From contig JBBPEB010000034.1 of assembly GCA_039096225.1 (NCBI GenBank), forward strand, positions 248,001 to 312,000: 64,000 bases of DNA, given 5' to 3'. Of this stretch, positions 13,380-26,354 are shown in pieces (positions within the stretch are counted from its first letter, which is position 1; each line of letters opens with the position of its first letter). The notes beneath the pieces were generated by a model, which was given only the letters and a program-made list of their open reading frames with translations, was not told where the DNA came from and made no database searches. The stretch is from Blastocystis sp. Blastoise (Eukaryota; Sar; Bigyra; Opalinata; Blastocystidae). Both the position numbers and the translations under genes were made by a program.

Positions 13380-15560
13380 GATGATATATAGATAGTATAT
13401 TGATGATAAATAGAAGGAATAAATTATATATAGATAATATAGATTATATAGATGATATAGATAATATAGATGATATAGATAATATAGATTATATAGATGA
13501 TATAGATAATATAGATATTATAGATAATATAGATTATATAGATATTATAGATGATAGATGATATAGATAATCTAGATAATATAGATAATATAGATATTAT
13601 AGATAATATAGATAATATAGATAATATAGATAATATAGATAATATAGATGATATATAGAAGGAATAGATATATGTTATATGATATATGTAAAAAGATAAT
13701 ATATAGAAGGAATATATAGTATATATAAATAATATAAGATGATATAGACAATATATGTATGATATAGATGATATATATATAATATATATAATGAATATAT
13801 AGTTATATAAATGATATAAGATTATATTGATAATATAATATAATATATAGATGATATAAATACTATATAGATGATATAAAAATATATATAGAAAGAATAG
13901 ATAGTAATTATAGATAATATATAGTATATATAGTATATTTATAGTATATATAGATAATATATAGAAGGAATATATAGTATATATAGATAATATATAGAAG
14001 GAATATATAGTATATATAGATAATATATAGAAGGAATATATAGTATATATAGTATATATAGAAGGAATATATAGATAATATATAGAAGGAATATATAGTA
14101 TATATAGTATATATAGAAGGAATATGTAGTATATATAGTATATATAGTGATATATAGAAGGAATATGTAGTATATATAGATAATATAGATAATATAGATA
14201 ATATAGATAATATAGATAATATAGATAATATAGATAATATAGATAATATAGATAATATAGATATTATAGATAATATAGATAGTATATAATCTAGATAATC
14301 TAGATAATATAGATAATATAGATGGTATATAGATAATAATATATAGATGAAATAGTAGTATATATAGATGAAATAGATAGTATATATAGATGAGATAGAT
14401 GATATATATTATATAGATGATAAATAGAAGGAAAAGATTATAAATATATAGATAATATAGATAATATATAAATGATATATAGATTACTTATGGAAGAAAT
14501 AGATGATATATAGATATTATATGGATTTAATATAGATGGAACAGATTATATATGGAATGAATAGATAAATGAAGGAATAGACGGTATATAGATAATATAT
14601 ATAGTATATAGATAACATATGTATGGTATATATATGATATATAGTAATATATACATAATATATCGGAATAGATAATATAATAAAGAAAATATATTATCTA
14701 TAAAATTAATAAATAATATATAGATAATATATAAATGGTATATAGATGTATATGGATATATTGAAATATCGATAATTAATAGAAGAAAAAGATGATATAT
14801 AGATAATAGATAGAATGAATAGATGATATATATAGTATATAGATATACATAAATGATATATATATATATAATATATAATATTATATAGATGATATATAGA
14901 TAATAGATACAAGTAATAGATAATATATATATGATATATTGATGATACATATATGATATATAGAAGGAATAGATTGTAAATAGAATGAATAGATGATATA
15001 TAGATAATATATAAATGATATATAAATGATATATAGATAATATATAGATAAAATATAGATGATATAAAGATGGTATATATAGAAATTATGTATATAATGT
15101 ATATAGAAGGAATAGATGGTATAAAGATAATATATAGAAGAAATAGATAATACATAGAATGAATAGATTGTATATAGATAATATATAGAATGAATAGATA
15201 ATACATAGAATGAATATATGATATATAAATGATATATAGATTATATATAAAATATATATAGATAACATATATATAATATATAGAAATTATGTATATGATG
15301 TATATAGGATGAATCGAAGGTATATAGATAATACATAGAAAGAATAGGTCATATATAGATGATATATAGTAATATATAGTAATATCTAGATATAAATGGT
15401 ATATATATAGATAATATATAGATGATATATATAGATATTATATATGTGATATATATAGAAGGAATAGATGGTATAAAGATAATATATAGAAGGAATAGAT
15501 AATACATAGAAGGAATAGATGATATATAGATGATATATAAATGGTATATAAATGGTATAT
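13380..15560. repeat. complex minisatellite field (TAGATAATA, ATATAGAAGGAA and related units)
   Basis: More than 2 kb built of degenerate GATAATATA/GATGATATA 9-mers and longer units containing ATATAGAAGGAATA. A clean run of the 9-bp unit TAGATAATA lies at about 14175-14275. Units of about 40-50 bp with GAAGGAATATATAGTATA recur at 13960-14160. Minus-strand frames full of Y, I and L here are by-products of the repeat. Confidence 0.85.
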
Positions 15561-15599
15561 ATATATATATAATATATATTTTATTATATATATTATATA

Positions 15600-16215
15600 T
15601 ATATGTAAAATGATATACGAATATATATAAAGATGTAGATGAGTTATATATACCTGTATATGGTCTTTAGATTCATCTGTGATATAATGTTATATATATA
15701 ATATATATATTCTATATATAGTATATATAGTACTTATATAGAATATATATGTTATATAGAATATATAAATAGTACTTATATAGCATATATATATTATATA
15801 GAATATATAGTATATATATAACCAATATACATAAAGATATATATAACTTGTATTATAAAGATGCTAAATTATTATAACTACGAAGAGATATTATTTTTTT
15901 ATGTAAAACCATTCTATATACTAGTTATATATATCTTTATGTATATAGGTTATATCTATACTATATATACTATATATCATATATATATGTTCCATATAAG
16001 TACTATATATACTCTATATAATATATATATTCTATATAAGTATTATAATATAGAATATATACTATATATACTATATATAGTACTAATATAGAATATATAT
16101 ATTATATATATAACATTATGTCACAAATACATTAAAAAATCATATACATCAATATATAACTCATCTACATCTTTATATATATCCTTATATCCTTTTACAT
16201 ATATATATATATATT
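15600..16215. repeat. ~0.6-kb imperfect palindrome inside the MULE
   Basis: The left arm (15600-15850) and right arm (about 15920-16215) are inverted copies. For example, AAAGATGTAGATGAGTTATA at 15630 matches the reverse complement at 16155-16175. ATAATGTTATATATATAATA at 15686 is mirrored near 16095-16120, and CATAAAGATATATATAAC at 15830 near 15925-15945. The loop is about 60 bp around 15885. The arms differ by small indels. Confidence 0.8.
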
Positions 16216-16232
16216 ATATATCATATATATAC

Positions 16233-16330
16233 CTGTAATGACAAGAGCTACACTACTGAGACCCATGAAAGTACCACTAAGAAGGATTACTGATGGAGAT
16301 AGAGTTAATAGACTTATGTTACCTACTATC
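16233..16330 (-). CDS. membrane-segment exon of a MULE-borne gene (partial)
   Basis: On the minus strand a CATAG acceptor near 16331 opens an exon reading YTMIVGNISLLTL and then ILLSGTFMGLSSVALVITG before a GTATATATAT donor. It is hydrophobic with small residues, like a transmembrane helix of a multi-pass transporter. The SGTFMGL pattern faintly recalls helices of MFS/UNC-93-type proteins, but this is too short to assign. Neighbouring exons were not securely found. Confidence 0.35.
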
Positions 16331-16923
16331 ATGGTATACTATGATAACAAACGAAGATCCTTAGGTATACTGTGACTATTCAAAGCTATTTCATTATTGA
16401 TTTTCTATTTACCAAATAATGTGAAGAATACTTAATTATTTATATTCATTGTATTAATTACTTCTATTATTAAAACATTATAACTATATAAATTTTCATT
16501 AAGTATAATATTAGTAACAGTATAATGAATATAGTTGTAGTTAATTCTAGGAAATCTCTCTCTTATCCTCTTCTTAGCTTAACCTATAGATATGGTCTTA
16601 AATTCTGAATGACTCTTTAATAATTCAGAACAAATATATCATTTAATGGATCAGAGAGCATTAGTTTATATTCTGTTTTTATAAAGACTATATTAATTGT
16701 ATAAGTAGATTGATCCAATAATGATTAACATTTTTTTATGTCGACAGTATATACAATTTCTGTACTTATTAATAAAGCTTGAATCATATCATTTGCCATA
16801 TATCTCTTCACTAATATCGTTTTTCTCTTCATCTATATAATCTTCATGTTGAATATAATTAATAGAAGCTATATTATTTTTATCTCTATTATTTAGAGTC
16901 TGTAGAAGATTATCTATGTATTT

Positions 16924-18303
16924 TCAACAAGTAATATCATCTGAAGAAGTAAACACATGGCTTTTATTAATTAATTCTTCTTCATCTTTTGCTAAATTAT
17001 CATCTATATCTTGTTCTATATATACTTCCTCTTCTATGTCAAAAGTATTTATTTTAGTAAAACTTTGATTATTCATTTGTTTCATGAATGTTTTTTTCAG
17101 ATTTTGAGAAGTTTTACATTCTTCTTGAGTTATTGTAATAGAAGTATAATTAGAATTTATACTATCATTAGTATCATTTGTTTGATTATTGATTGAATCT
17201 GATATCATATCTTTATAGTAGTCATATGATGATTCTCTTATAGTATTATGTTTAAATAATTCTATATAATCAGCATCATATTTTGAACATTTCTATAAAA
17301 ATATTATGTTAATAATAATAGTTATTACATTTATTAATTTAATAATATATATAATATATATAATATATAATAATATATAATAATATATAGTAATATATAG
17401 TAATATATAATAATATATAATAATATATAATAATATATAATAATATATAATAATATATAATAATATATAATAATATATAATAATATATAATAATATATAA
17501 TAATATAAAATATATAAAATTATATATAATAATATAAAATTATATATAATAATATATAATAATATAAAATTTTATATAATAACATACAATAATATATAAT
17601 AATATATAGTAATATATAATAATATGTAATAATATATAACAATATATAATAGTATTTCTATAATAATATATAACAGTATATAATAGTATTTCTATAATAA
17701 TAAATATAATAATAATAACTATTTTATAAAATACATTTATATCTTGAAAATGATAGTATTCCAGGTGATAACCATCATCGTAAAAATTATATTGATAGAC
17801 GCAATTACATTCTTGAATAGGGCAACTGTATCAAATAGAGGTACTTGACCCTCTATCTATAATAATAATTTGACCACTAACACTCTAGGAGTAGCCAATG
17901 AATATATCCATCTCTTGTCATGAATGGAACACATCATTAACTCCAAAATGTTTTGAACACGCAATATTTGTTAAAATAACATTGATATAGTCATCATCTT
18001 TGTCATAAAACCCATTACAATTGTTTTGAGCTACCCACGACACATAATCAGTAACATAATTGGACGGGACTCGTATAAAAGATGCTTTCGTTAAATGGTT
18101 TATTACTATGGTGTCTTTTGATCGTTTCTAAAGAGTTTATAAATTAGAAAAAACGTCCTTACAATAATTATGTTTGGAATCTGTTTGATAAACTTATTAA
18201 AATTCATATTTTGAACTCTGTCAACTATTGCATTATAAATCTCGTCATAAGACTCCATAACACTCGTCAACAACGTCAAATATAGAATAATTAATATAAA
18301 CAA
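16924..18303 (-). CDS. MULE-borne putative C2H2 zinc-finger protein, intron-split, possibly decayed
   Basis: The minus strand starts with MESYDEIYNAIVDRVQ (ATG near 18258; an upstream in-frame Met at 18303). A 35-bp intron (GTAAGGACG...CTCTTTAG) splices in frame to KRSKDTIVINHLTK and on to NNCNGFYDKDDDYINV. Further on is a frame reading YSCPIQECNCVYQYNFYDD then GYHLEYYHF. This is a C-x4-C-x13-H-x4-H pattern like a C2H2 zinc finger (about 17755-17830), ending at a GTATTT donor. A last exon, 16924-17293, begins KCSKYDADYIELFKHNT, is rich in acidic and polar residues and ends SSDDITC at a TGA. Between the first part and the finger there are in-frame stops, so the gene is either damaged or has very short introns. 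A DNA-binding protein next to a transposon end suits an accessory or transposition role (inference). Confidence 0.45.
17350..17640. repeat. 10-bp tandem repeat (TAATATATAA)n
   Basis: About 29 units of TAATATATAA with small variants. It lies between the zinc-finger exon and the last exon of the preceding minus-strand gene, so it is probably intronic. Confidence 0.85.
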
Positions 18304-18409
18304 AGAATTGTGTATTTTTTCCCCTTAATTATTTTCTCTATAATTTACAACAATAAAAACACTGCCATTTTGTCAAGTTTATCGCGGTAATAATAGTACT
18401 CAAAAATAG

Positions 18410-18460
18410 ACTGTCCTGAGTCAAGTTTTACAATTTAGAGCGTCCTGAGTCAATTATCTC
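18410..18460 (-). repeat. right terminal inverted repeat of the MULE-like element
   Basis: Reverse complement of 5694-5744 with no mismatch. It is followed directly by the 9-bp duplication AGTTATATG (18461-18469). Confidence 0.95.
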
Positions 18461-18469
18461 AGTTATATG

Positions 18470-18799
18470 TATAATTTCCCGTGGATAATAGAGAAAAGCA
18501 ATCATATATAACTGAGACAACTATTCAAATTCAATACTAGAAACTATATATAAATTATATATATATGTTCGTATAGCATATATATTTAATACTAACTTTT
18601 TGTAAATTATTGAAATTCATATTCATGTATATATCTTTAAATACGTGTAATAACTCATTATTACAATTCTTAGTATCTTTAATTTAATAATAAGAGAATG
18701 ATTAGAATAATCTTTGGTATATCATAATCTATATATTAAGGCTTACTTATAATATCAACATAAATATATACAAATAATATAATCATTTTCAAATATCCC
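18470..18799. other. right flank of the MULE, noncoding
   Basis: AT-rich DNA between the target duplication and the remains of gene E. I see nothing coding in it. Confidence 0.5.
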
Positions 18800-19997
18800 A
18801 ATTTTCTTATTCTTTATGATTTCATCGTTATTTTTCTTTAATTCTTTTTGTTTTCATTATATTCACGGGAATAACAACCATAAGTTTCAAAATATTAATC
18901 AGGTTTTTCATCATTATTTAGAGTTTGAAAAACATTATTAATATCTATAGATATAGTCTCTTTATGAGTTATTTTTCTTCTTTATTATTCCCATGATTAT
19001 TTTTAACGATATGAACTCTATTTACATATTCATTATTATTTATATAATGATTTCTTTTATATTGATCATACGCTCTAGGATATTATTGTTCATGAAAACT
19101 ATGTTTAAATTCTTTATAGAGTTTCTGATGATTAGAATGACTAGGATTTATTGGTATATCTATTTGAGAAGGATATAAAGAACCTATAGATACAGATAAT
19201 TATATTAATTTATTATATATACAACAAATTTTATAGGTATCTAATTTTGGGAATAGTACATGTTAATTAGAAGGATATATATACTCATAAGGAATTCTAT
19301 CATCAAATGAATCTATATATATATAACAAATATTTTTTTATATCTAATACTATACATTGTAAAGTAACAATTGTAATATTAGAGAAATCAAATAATGGAG
19401 AATATTGAAAGAATAATTGATTTCTCTCTTCTGTTATGATATCTATACATTCATAAATATAATAATAATAATGAAATAAATATACCATGAATAATGAGTT
19501 GAAATCGTATTATTTTCATTTCATCACTTTTATTTATTCTATAAATATTTATAAATTAAAATACAGTTCACAATTATTATTAACTTTAAAAATACTCAAA
19601 GAATCCCAAGAAATGCATATATTTTTATCCCATTTTCATAGGATTCATCTCAAAAAAATAATTGATATCTGAATAAAGTGAAATTACATCTTTTAAAGGT
19701 AGAATATCAAGAATTTTTGCATTCTCCATAAATGGGATCATTTTATGTATTGATAAAGATAAAAGATCAATGTAATAAGATCTCCCTTCTTCTATGAAAT
19801 CATTAGTATTCATAGATACCGAAGAAAACATGGAATTAGGATATTTTTGTAAAAGAAAATTTGAAATTGAAATTTTTGATTCATCCTGTAATGTAAATAA
19901 TACTTTAAAAATTATATATTTATGATTAGTATGTATGAATAGAAAAAATACTTTGTTTTTCTTGACAATTTGTTTTTTCCATCTCTTCTTCAAACAT
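18800..19997 (-). pseudogene. BTB-like repeat-family pseudogene E (relative of gene G)
   Basis: The start at 19997 gives a short exon MFEEEMEKTNCQEKQ. A GTATTT...TTTAAAG intron follows, then LFTLQDESKISISNFLLQKY and PLKDVISLYSDINYFFEMN, matching the BTB-like N-terminus of gene G (IFQNKTKKRIPLVFLKKF; NDVVSMYKDLKYFFG). Further downstream are relics such as ITEERNQLFFQYSPLFDF (about 19380-19440), LYKEFKHSFHEQ, a stop, YPRAYDQYKRN (about 19040-19120), and YSREYNENKK (about 18850-18880). These parallel G's LYKEYKRQYFEQYFPDSYEK and YSREYNEYQ. Several in-frame stops and loss of the repeat region show a truncated pseudogene. It lies head-to-head with paralogue B, about 0.9 kb apart. Confidence 0.75.
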
Positions 19998-20909
19998 TAT
20001 TTAATTATCTTAATAACAGAAATATCCGATATTTGCATTTAAAATAAGAAATACGTGTTAAATATTGAATATGAATGAAAAATAGACAATAATAAAATTC
20101 TTAACAATAATTAAAACAATTTCAGTTGTAAACTGAATCCCTCAAATGAATTCACAAGTTTTAAAATCCATGTTTGATTGTTTTATCTATTTATATCAGT
20201 CAATATTGTATCTGTGATTCATTTTAATGAATATTTATATATTAGGATTGCTATTATACTCAAAAAAGTATTTTATTATATATTAATATCAAATATTACA
20301 CAAAATACGTTTTTATGTGGTTAAACTAGGGTATATTTCAATTTTTAATTATGAAATAAACTATATATTCATATTTATAAATCATATTAATTAAAATTAT
20401 TGAATAATTCGTAAGTTAATCTCAAAATGACTTCATTCACATTATAGAAACAAAATTTGAGTCACCTGAACATATCTATCTATTATTTTAAAATTCTTAG
20501 AGCATAAAATCAAGGTTCGAGCAAGTTTAATTATAAGAAAAACAAATAAAAAAAACAAAAATCTATTAATATCAGTATTTCTTTTTCTTTATACTAATCT
20601 ATACTGCATGAATTGATCTAAAAGAACATTTTAAATGCTCATAAATTGCTTAAAGAGACATATTCAACAAAATAAATCTTACAAAATATATTCGCGGTCT
20701 TTTAGCAATTCTCTAATCATTTTTTATTTATTTTCATGAAGATTCTTCTAAATAATTTGCAAGTTTTGTTTGTTCTATTATCCACTATTTATTATGTTTA
20801 TAATAGAGTATAACATTTTCTAAAGTATTTATTTATTATATATAAAATAAAGTATATGTTAAAGCATATTAATATCGGATTACATTGTCATTATAGTTGA
20901 ATTCAAGTG

Positions 20910-23900
20910 ATGTCAACAAGTGATTTTCAATTAACTGAAGATAAATGTATTTAAATATTATTGAGAAATATTTACTCGCTTTTCTAGATTTGTTTACATT
21001 CCAAGATGAAACCCAATTATGGATTTCAAGAGAATTTATTGAGAAATATCAACAATTACCATTTTATGATATCATAAGACACTCTGAGAAATATGATGAT
21101 GGTAGTTATTATGTTGATATGCCTTCTTCTCCTATGAATAAAGTGATTGTTTTTTTAGTGGATAAAAACATGGATATTTTTTCATTAGATTTGAAAGATA
21201 GTTATGATATATATAAAACACTTATTGAATACTCAGTTACGATTGATTATAAAAAACAATGTGATTTATTATTTCATATAAAAAGGCTTTTTTTTAAATA
21301 TTTAAAAGACAATAATTATATTGTATCTAAACATTATGGTGAAAATGACCAGCTGAATATGCCTATAGATCTTCTTTGTTCAGATAAAACAAGAATAAAT
21401 ATTAATGGTATATTTTTTTATTATTATTTCCAAAATATATGATTTATATATAGGATTAATTAATTCTCAACGAAAGCATGAATTATTATATTATTCATTA
21501 CTTTTTAAAATGATGAATATTACTGAAGTTGATATTACATGTAAATAAATTTGATACAGTATAAATAATATATATATAGATGATTATGCGTCAAATATTC
21601 CATTAGAATATATATGTCCATCGTGTATTCAAGATATATTCCCTTCATTAGAAGAATTAACAATAACTGGTATATATATAATTAATATTAATAAATCTAT
21701 TGTATAGTAACTACTAATTATAAGAAGACTGAACTATTATTGAATCCAAATAGTGAGGAATATATGAATGAATATATTCGCTTATTTAAAGAACATAACT
21801 ATAGAATAGAGAATCCTGAAAAATATGAATATTATACAGAATCAGATATGAATGAATTAAATAATAACTCTTCTTTAAATATGAATACTATCTATTCTCA
21901 TAAATTGATTCATGGTCATGGTATAAAAAGAACAATGGGCCAATCACCAAAATTATATAAATATATTGCTGATGAAGCTATATATACAAATGATTATTCA
22001 CAAATAGAAATAAATCAAATAAATGATCATAACAAAAAAGAAGATAGAGTTTACATTTATTATCGCAGTATATATTTAAAAATTTATGATTTATTATTCA
22101 ATATAGAAAATAAAAGAAGAATACAAGTCTTGTATATGATTGTTTTATGTTATAATATGAGATATTTGATCATATATATATATATATACATTTATATTAT
22201 AGAATACAAAAATCTTCTTCGGAATGGGGTATATCTCAATTATTACGTTTATTTTCATATTTGGATATTTCAACAATTGATAGAAATTTTTGTAAATAAA
22301 TATATATAACAAAATAAATTATTTATATAGATAAATATAAAGAATATGATTCGACAACTATCCTGAAAGCATTAGAAGAAGGTTTTCTTGATTCTCTAAG
22401 TATAATTAGTGTAAAATGGAGTATTTTATATTATTATTATCAACATTTATAATATGTTATAGTTAAATATTTGAATGATAAAAATGATGATAAATGGTTT
22501 AATAAAATAATGTCAACTCATGTATTTCCAAATGTAACTAAATTTATATATGATGATGATGGTATATATATTTATATGTATATTTATATATTACATATAT
22601 ATAGAAGAATGTTTCCAATTATCATCAATAAAAAAAGAATGTTTTCCAAAATTACATATTATCCAATATGATATTGAAATAAGTAAATCTATATATTTAT
22701 ATATTTATATATAGAGTATATCTAATTTATATAGATATTAGTAATTTTAGTTCCCTATTTCCTATGAAATTAATATCTATGATTGATACTATATATATTG
22801 ATGAAATTGATTATGTACAAGAAGAAGAAATAGTTTCTCGCTTAGCTGATTTGGCTTTAAAATATTCAATTCATATTGATATAATTTCTAGACATTCATG
22901 TATTACATATATATACATATTTATTATATAAAACTATCTCTTTATAAGTCATTCTGTACTTTTTATTTATAGATAAGTTAATTTACTTTTTTCCTCATTT
23001 AAAAGAATTATTAGAGAAAGATCTTATTATCTTTGATAAACTTTATAGTATATTCTATTTCTTTCTGCTTTAAATGTATTATTATTATTATATATTTTAT
23101 TCAGTTGATTCTTCGGATTCTGAAAATGTCAAAATATTAGATTCTATTAAAAATAATAAGCAAAATATTGATGGTTTAAGTATAAGATTTAAAGGTATTA
23201 ATTAATATATAATAAATATATTCTTGAAAGTTAATAATAATACTACTATGTATTCATTTATAGATGATAAACTACATGAAATCGATGTAAATAATTCATT
23301 AGAGAGATTCTTAAAGAGTGATGTATTACAACATTTGAATGGGTTATATGTTACATGTATATTATTCTTTTTATATATTTATTATGTTTTTTATAATATC
23401 TATAGTTGATGAAACTGTTAGCGTAGAATACTTAAAATGCATATCAAATCTATTTAATGATAATACTATTAATATTATTCATAAATTAACGATTAATTGT
23501 ATATTATATTATATAATTCATTAATACACATATAGTACGTTGTATAAAAATAAATTCTTCAACTGAATATTTAACTTCACTTGAAGATATAATGAAGAAA
23601 TTAATTCCTATGTCTTCCATTATTAGAATAGAAGGTAATTGTTTATTTATTTATGATAAATAATAATAATTTATATCATTTTTACTATTATTCTAGATTG
23701 TACTATGCCTTTTATAAATCGATTAGTTTCTAAAGGCTGTTTTCATAATACAGCTCAATTAACTCTTCGTATATATAGAATATAACTAAAATATTTATAA
23801 ATTAATAATACATTATTTATCTATTTAAATTTTGCATATAATATTATTCTAGAGGTTATGGATAGACAGGATAATACGTTTTGTGAACTATATACTACTG

Positions 23901-24301
23901 ATAATTTCCCTCAATTAAAATCTATCACTATTCGTATATATATAAATAATAATACATTTTTGTATTATTAATCATGAATATTTATGTATAATACTTTAAT
24001 ATATGTTATAAAAAAATTTATGAAACATTATATATATCTATAGAAAGCCATAATAAGAACTGGTTGAATAACTTGTTTAACAACTTATGTAAATGTATGA
24101 ATAATAATAATTCTCCATCTTCAAGTACTATTCGATTAGGGAGTATGTTAATAATATTGATTCTATTTATATTCACTAATATATTATTATTCTATAGAAT
24201 CAGTTCTATCTGATGATGATTATATATATGATCCTAATGCTTCTATTCTTCAATATAAATGTAATACAAATTCATATATAGACACAATTATTGGCACACA
24301 T

Positions 24302-24356
<55 letters not shown>

Positions 24357-24742
24357 CATTATATATATATATATCTAGATAAAGACATTAGTAAGTATGA
24401 AGTAGAAACGTTATTAGATTGTATAAAAGAAAATAAAACTGAAGATTTGAGAAGCTTAATAATATGTATGTATATATTTAATATGCTATAAAATAATCAT
24501 TTTATAGATATTTATGATAAAAAACAATTATTGAAACTAATTATTTTTATTATTACTGGAAGGATTCCTAAATTGAAAGAGTTTATTATTATTTATGATA
24601 GTATATAATTATTTATATCTATATTATATTTTTAGATTATGTAGTTAAAGATAAAATAATTGGTGAATATAAACAGCAATTGAATGATTCAGCATTTATT
24701 CAGGAGAATCAAGTATATTATAAGTTTAAAAAAGTAAGATAA
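20910..24742 (+). CDS. BTB-like/leucine-rich-like repeat protein, paralogue B (apparently intact)
   Basis: Exon 1 (20910-20946) reads MSTSDFQLTEDK. A 41-bp intron (GTATTTAA...TTTCTAG) then joins to YLFTFQDETQLWIS. The BTB/T1-like domain (SYYVDMPSSPMNKVIVFL, LDLKDSYDIYKTL) runs to about residue 110. Roughly 15 short exons follow, each holding one repeat ending in a beta-strand-like phrase (TEVDITC, FPNVTKFIYDDD, FPQLKSITIR, IPKLKEFIIIYD). They are split by TA-rich 30-90 bp introns. The end is QVYYKFKKVR at 24742. I found no frameshift, and each exon junction I checked keeps the frame of its paralogues. BTB domains usually mediate oligomerisation or recruit cullin-3 ligases and LRR-like arrays bind partners; that role here is inference. 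The assignment could also be a lineage-specific repeat unrelated to true LRRs. Confidence 0.75.
24304..24353 (+). repeat. (TA)n microsatellite in an intron of paralogue B
   Basis: A TA tract that fills an intron; it follows GTATAT and is closed by TATATAG just before GTGCATT or by a later ATCTAG. In paralogue A this intron is absent; in C it is a short mixed sequence. Confidence 0.7.
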
Positions 24743-26354
24743 ACAATTTTGTTATTAACTTATTTTATGTTTTAATGTCTTATATTCAATAATCAATTGT
24801 GTTATATTTTTTTATTTATTAATGTTTCTATGAATTATATATATTGTTTTTTGTTTAATCAAAAAATAATGGAATAATAATTATTAAATATATTATTTAT
24901 TAATGCTTAAAGTATATTTTATTGTGTATTGCTTTTTTATTGTTGTTAACATATTCATTGTTCTATTATATATATTAAATATTCCTTTAAGATAAAATTA
25001 TTTATATGAAATTATATTTTTTACAATGATATCCTATAGTTTGACAACTAATTCCTTTTTATTACAAGTTTTTGATAGAAAAAAATAAATAATAAATAAC
25101 TTTTTTGATATGTTATTTTGTTCATATACTACAAGAATAAAAAGACTTTTAACGTTTAAAAAATAATGTTACATTTAATGACAACTTTCGTTTTACAATG
25201 AATAAAATACATGAACGTTATATATCATGAAAATATGGCAAAATGTTTGATTTATATAGATGATACGTGAGATTCTTTCATATTATATAAAGAAAAATTT
25301 GTGAATACTTTTAATTATATATGTAGTTAAGTAGATATTAAAATGGATAAATATATTTTAAAACATCGTATACAAATATTATTGAAATATATATGTTAAT
25401 TTTTATTGACTCTATAAAATAATAACTCTATAATCATTTATAATGTTGGGTTTGAATTTCTTTTCTATATAAATATTTTGCTATTAATTGTTGATATTCA
25501 TTAATATATAAAATGAAGAATATATTATGTGTAATTAATAATGTTTTATATATCATGAATATAGATCTACATACATATATTATATATCCTAGATAATAAT
25601 AATGTTGCTGAATATACTAATAATAATTTATAAATAATACTGATAAATATACATAACATATAATAATTATTTTAAAAATTACAATCAGTCTAGGATATAT
25701 AATGAAAAAGAATTAAAGAGAGAGAAATTCTAATAATCAGAAGGAAATTGAAGGAAATAAAATAGTATCGAATGAAAAGAGAGTGATATTAAAGGCATAA
25801 CAGATAAATTATAAATATATACATAAGAAAACTAAGGCAACAATTGGAATGAGTATAAAAAAACATCATAATCATACTTGGAATAATATTTTATTGTAGG
25901 TAATCAAGATTTCAATATTATTGATATAAAATAATGCTCAAATAGATCATATGAAGCAAATTACAAACCAAAATGTAGATAAAAAAAGGTATATAGAAGT
26001 AATCCATATTGACTAATAATATCAAGAATATTTTTATTAATAATCAATACAAAATAGCATTTTTGCTATAGCAGATTGAACAAAGAATCACAATTCTACG
26101 TCTATTTTACTTTATTTTAACAATATTCGTATAAATAGCATGATTTCAAAAACATTTATAGATTAACTATCGTTATAAATAAAAATTTAATGAGTAATAA
26201 TGTAAAATAAAGTAAGAATAAAAAATGGATTACAATCACGATTTTTTAAAAAACAAAAGTCATTAAATGAAAATAATCATCATTTTGGAAAAAAGTCTTT
26301 TTTATAATGATTCACAATTGTTAAATCAATTCATGTTATGAAACATAAATGATT
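24743..26354. other. 1.6-kb spacer between paralogue B and gene D
   Basis: The first ~150 bp are homologous to the 3' flanks of A and C. The rest is AT-rich with no supported gene or RNA. Confidence 0.5.

Larger units (their letters stand above)
5694..18460. mobile_element. 12.8-kb Mutator-like (MULE) DNA transposon
   Basis: The left end 5694-5744 and right end 18410-18460 are perfect 51-bp inverted repeats starting GAGATAATTGACTCAGGACG. They are flanked by an identical 9-bp direct repeat AGTTATATG at 5685-5693 and 18461-18469. A 9-bp target duplication with long inverted repeats is the known signature of Mutator-like elements. The motif TTGACTCAGGAC occurs twice inside each end, as expected of a transposase-binding site. 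Perfect ends imply a recent insertion. The interior holds minus-strand exon-like segments, satellites and a palindrome. I could not find a recognisable MULE transposase catalytic domain, so superfamily assignment rests on the ends. Confidence 0.85.

Noticed and set aside
14546-15268. Long minus-strand frames rich in Y, I, L and S (134 and 166 residues)
   Set aside because: They overlap each other in different frames and are by-products of the minisatellite.
13380-15560. CRISPR-like array
   Set aside because: Units are contiguous, degenerate and lack unique spacers; the genome is eukaryotic.
17750-18000. Reassigned stop codons (TGA/TAG read as amino acids)
   Set aside because: Well-supported genes in the window end in TAA, TGA or TAG and contain none in frame; the stops here fit decay or unspliced introns better.
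5694-18460. Maverick/Polinton or virus-like element
   Set aside because: No capsid, ATPase, polymerase or integrase segment was seen, and the 9-bp duplication fits Mutator-like elements rather than the 5-6 bp of Mavericks.
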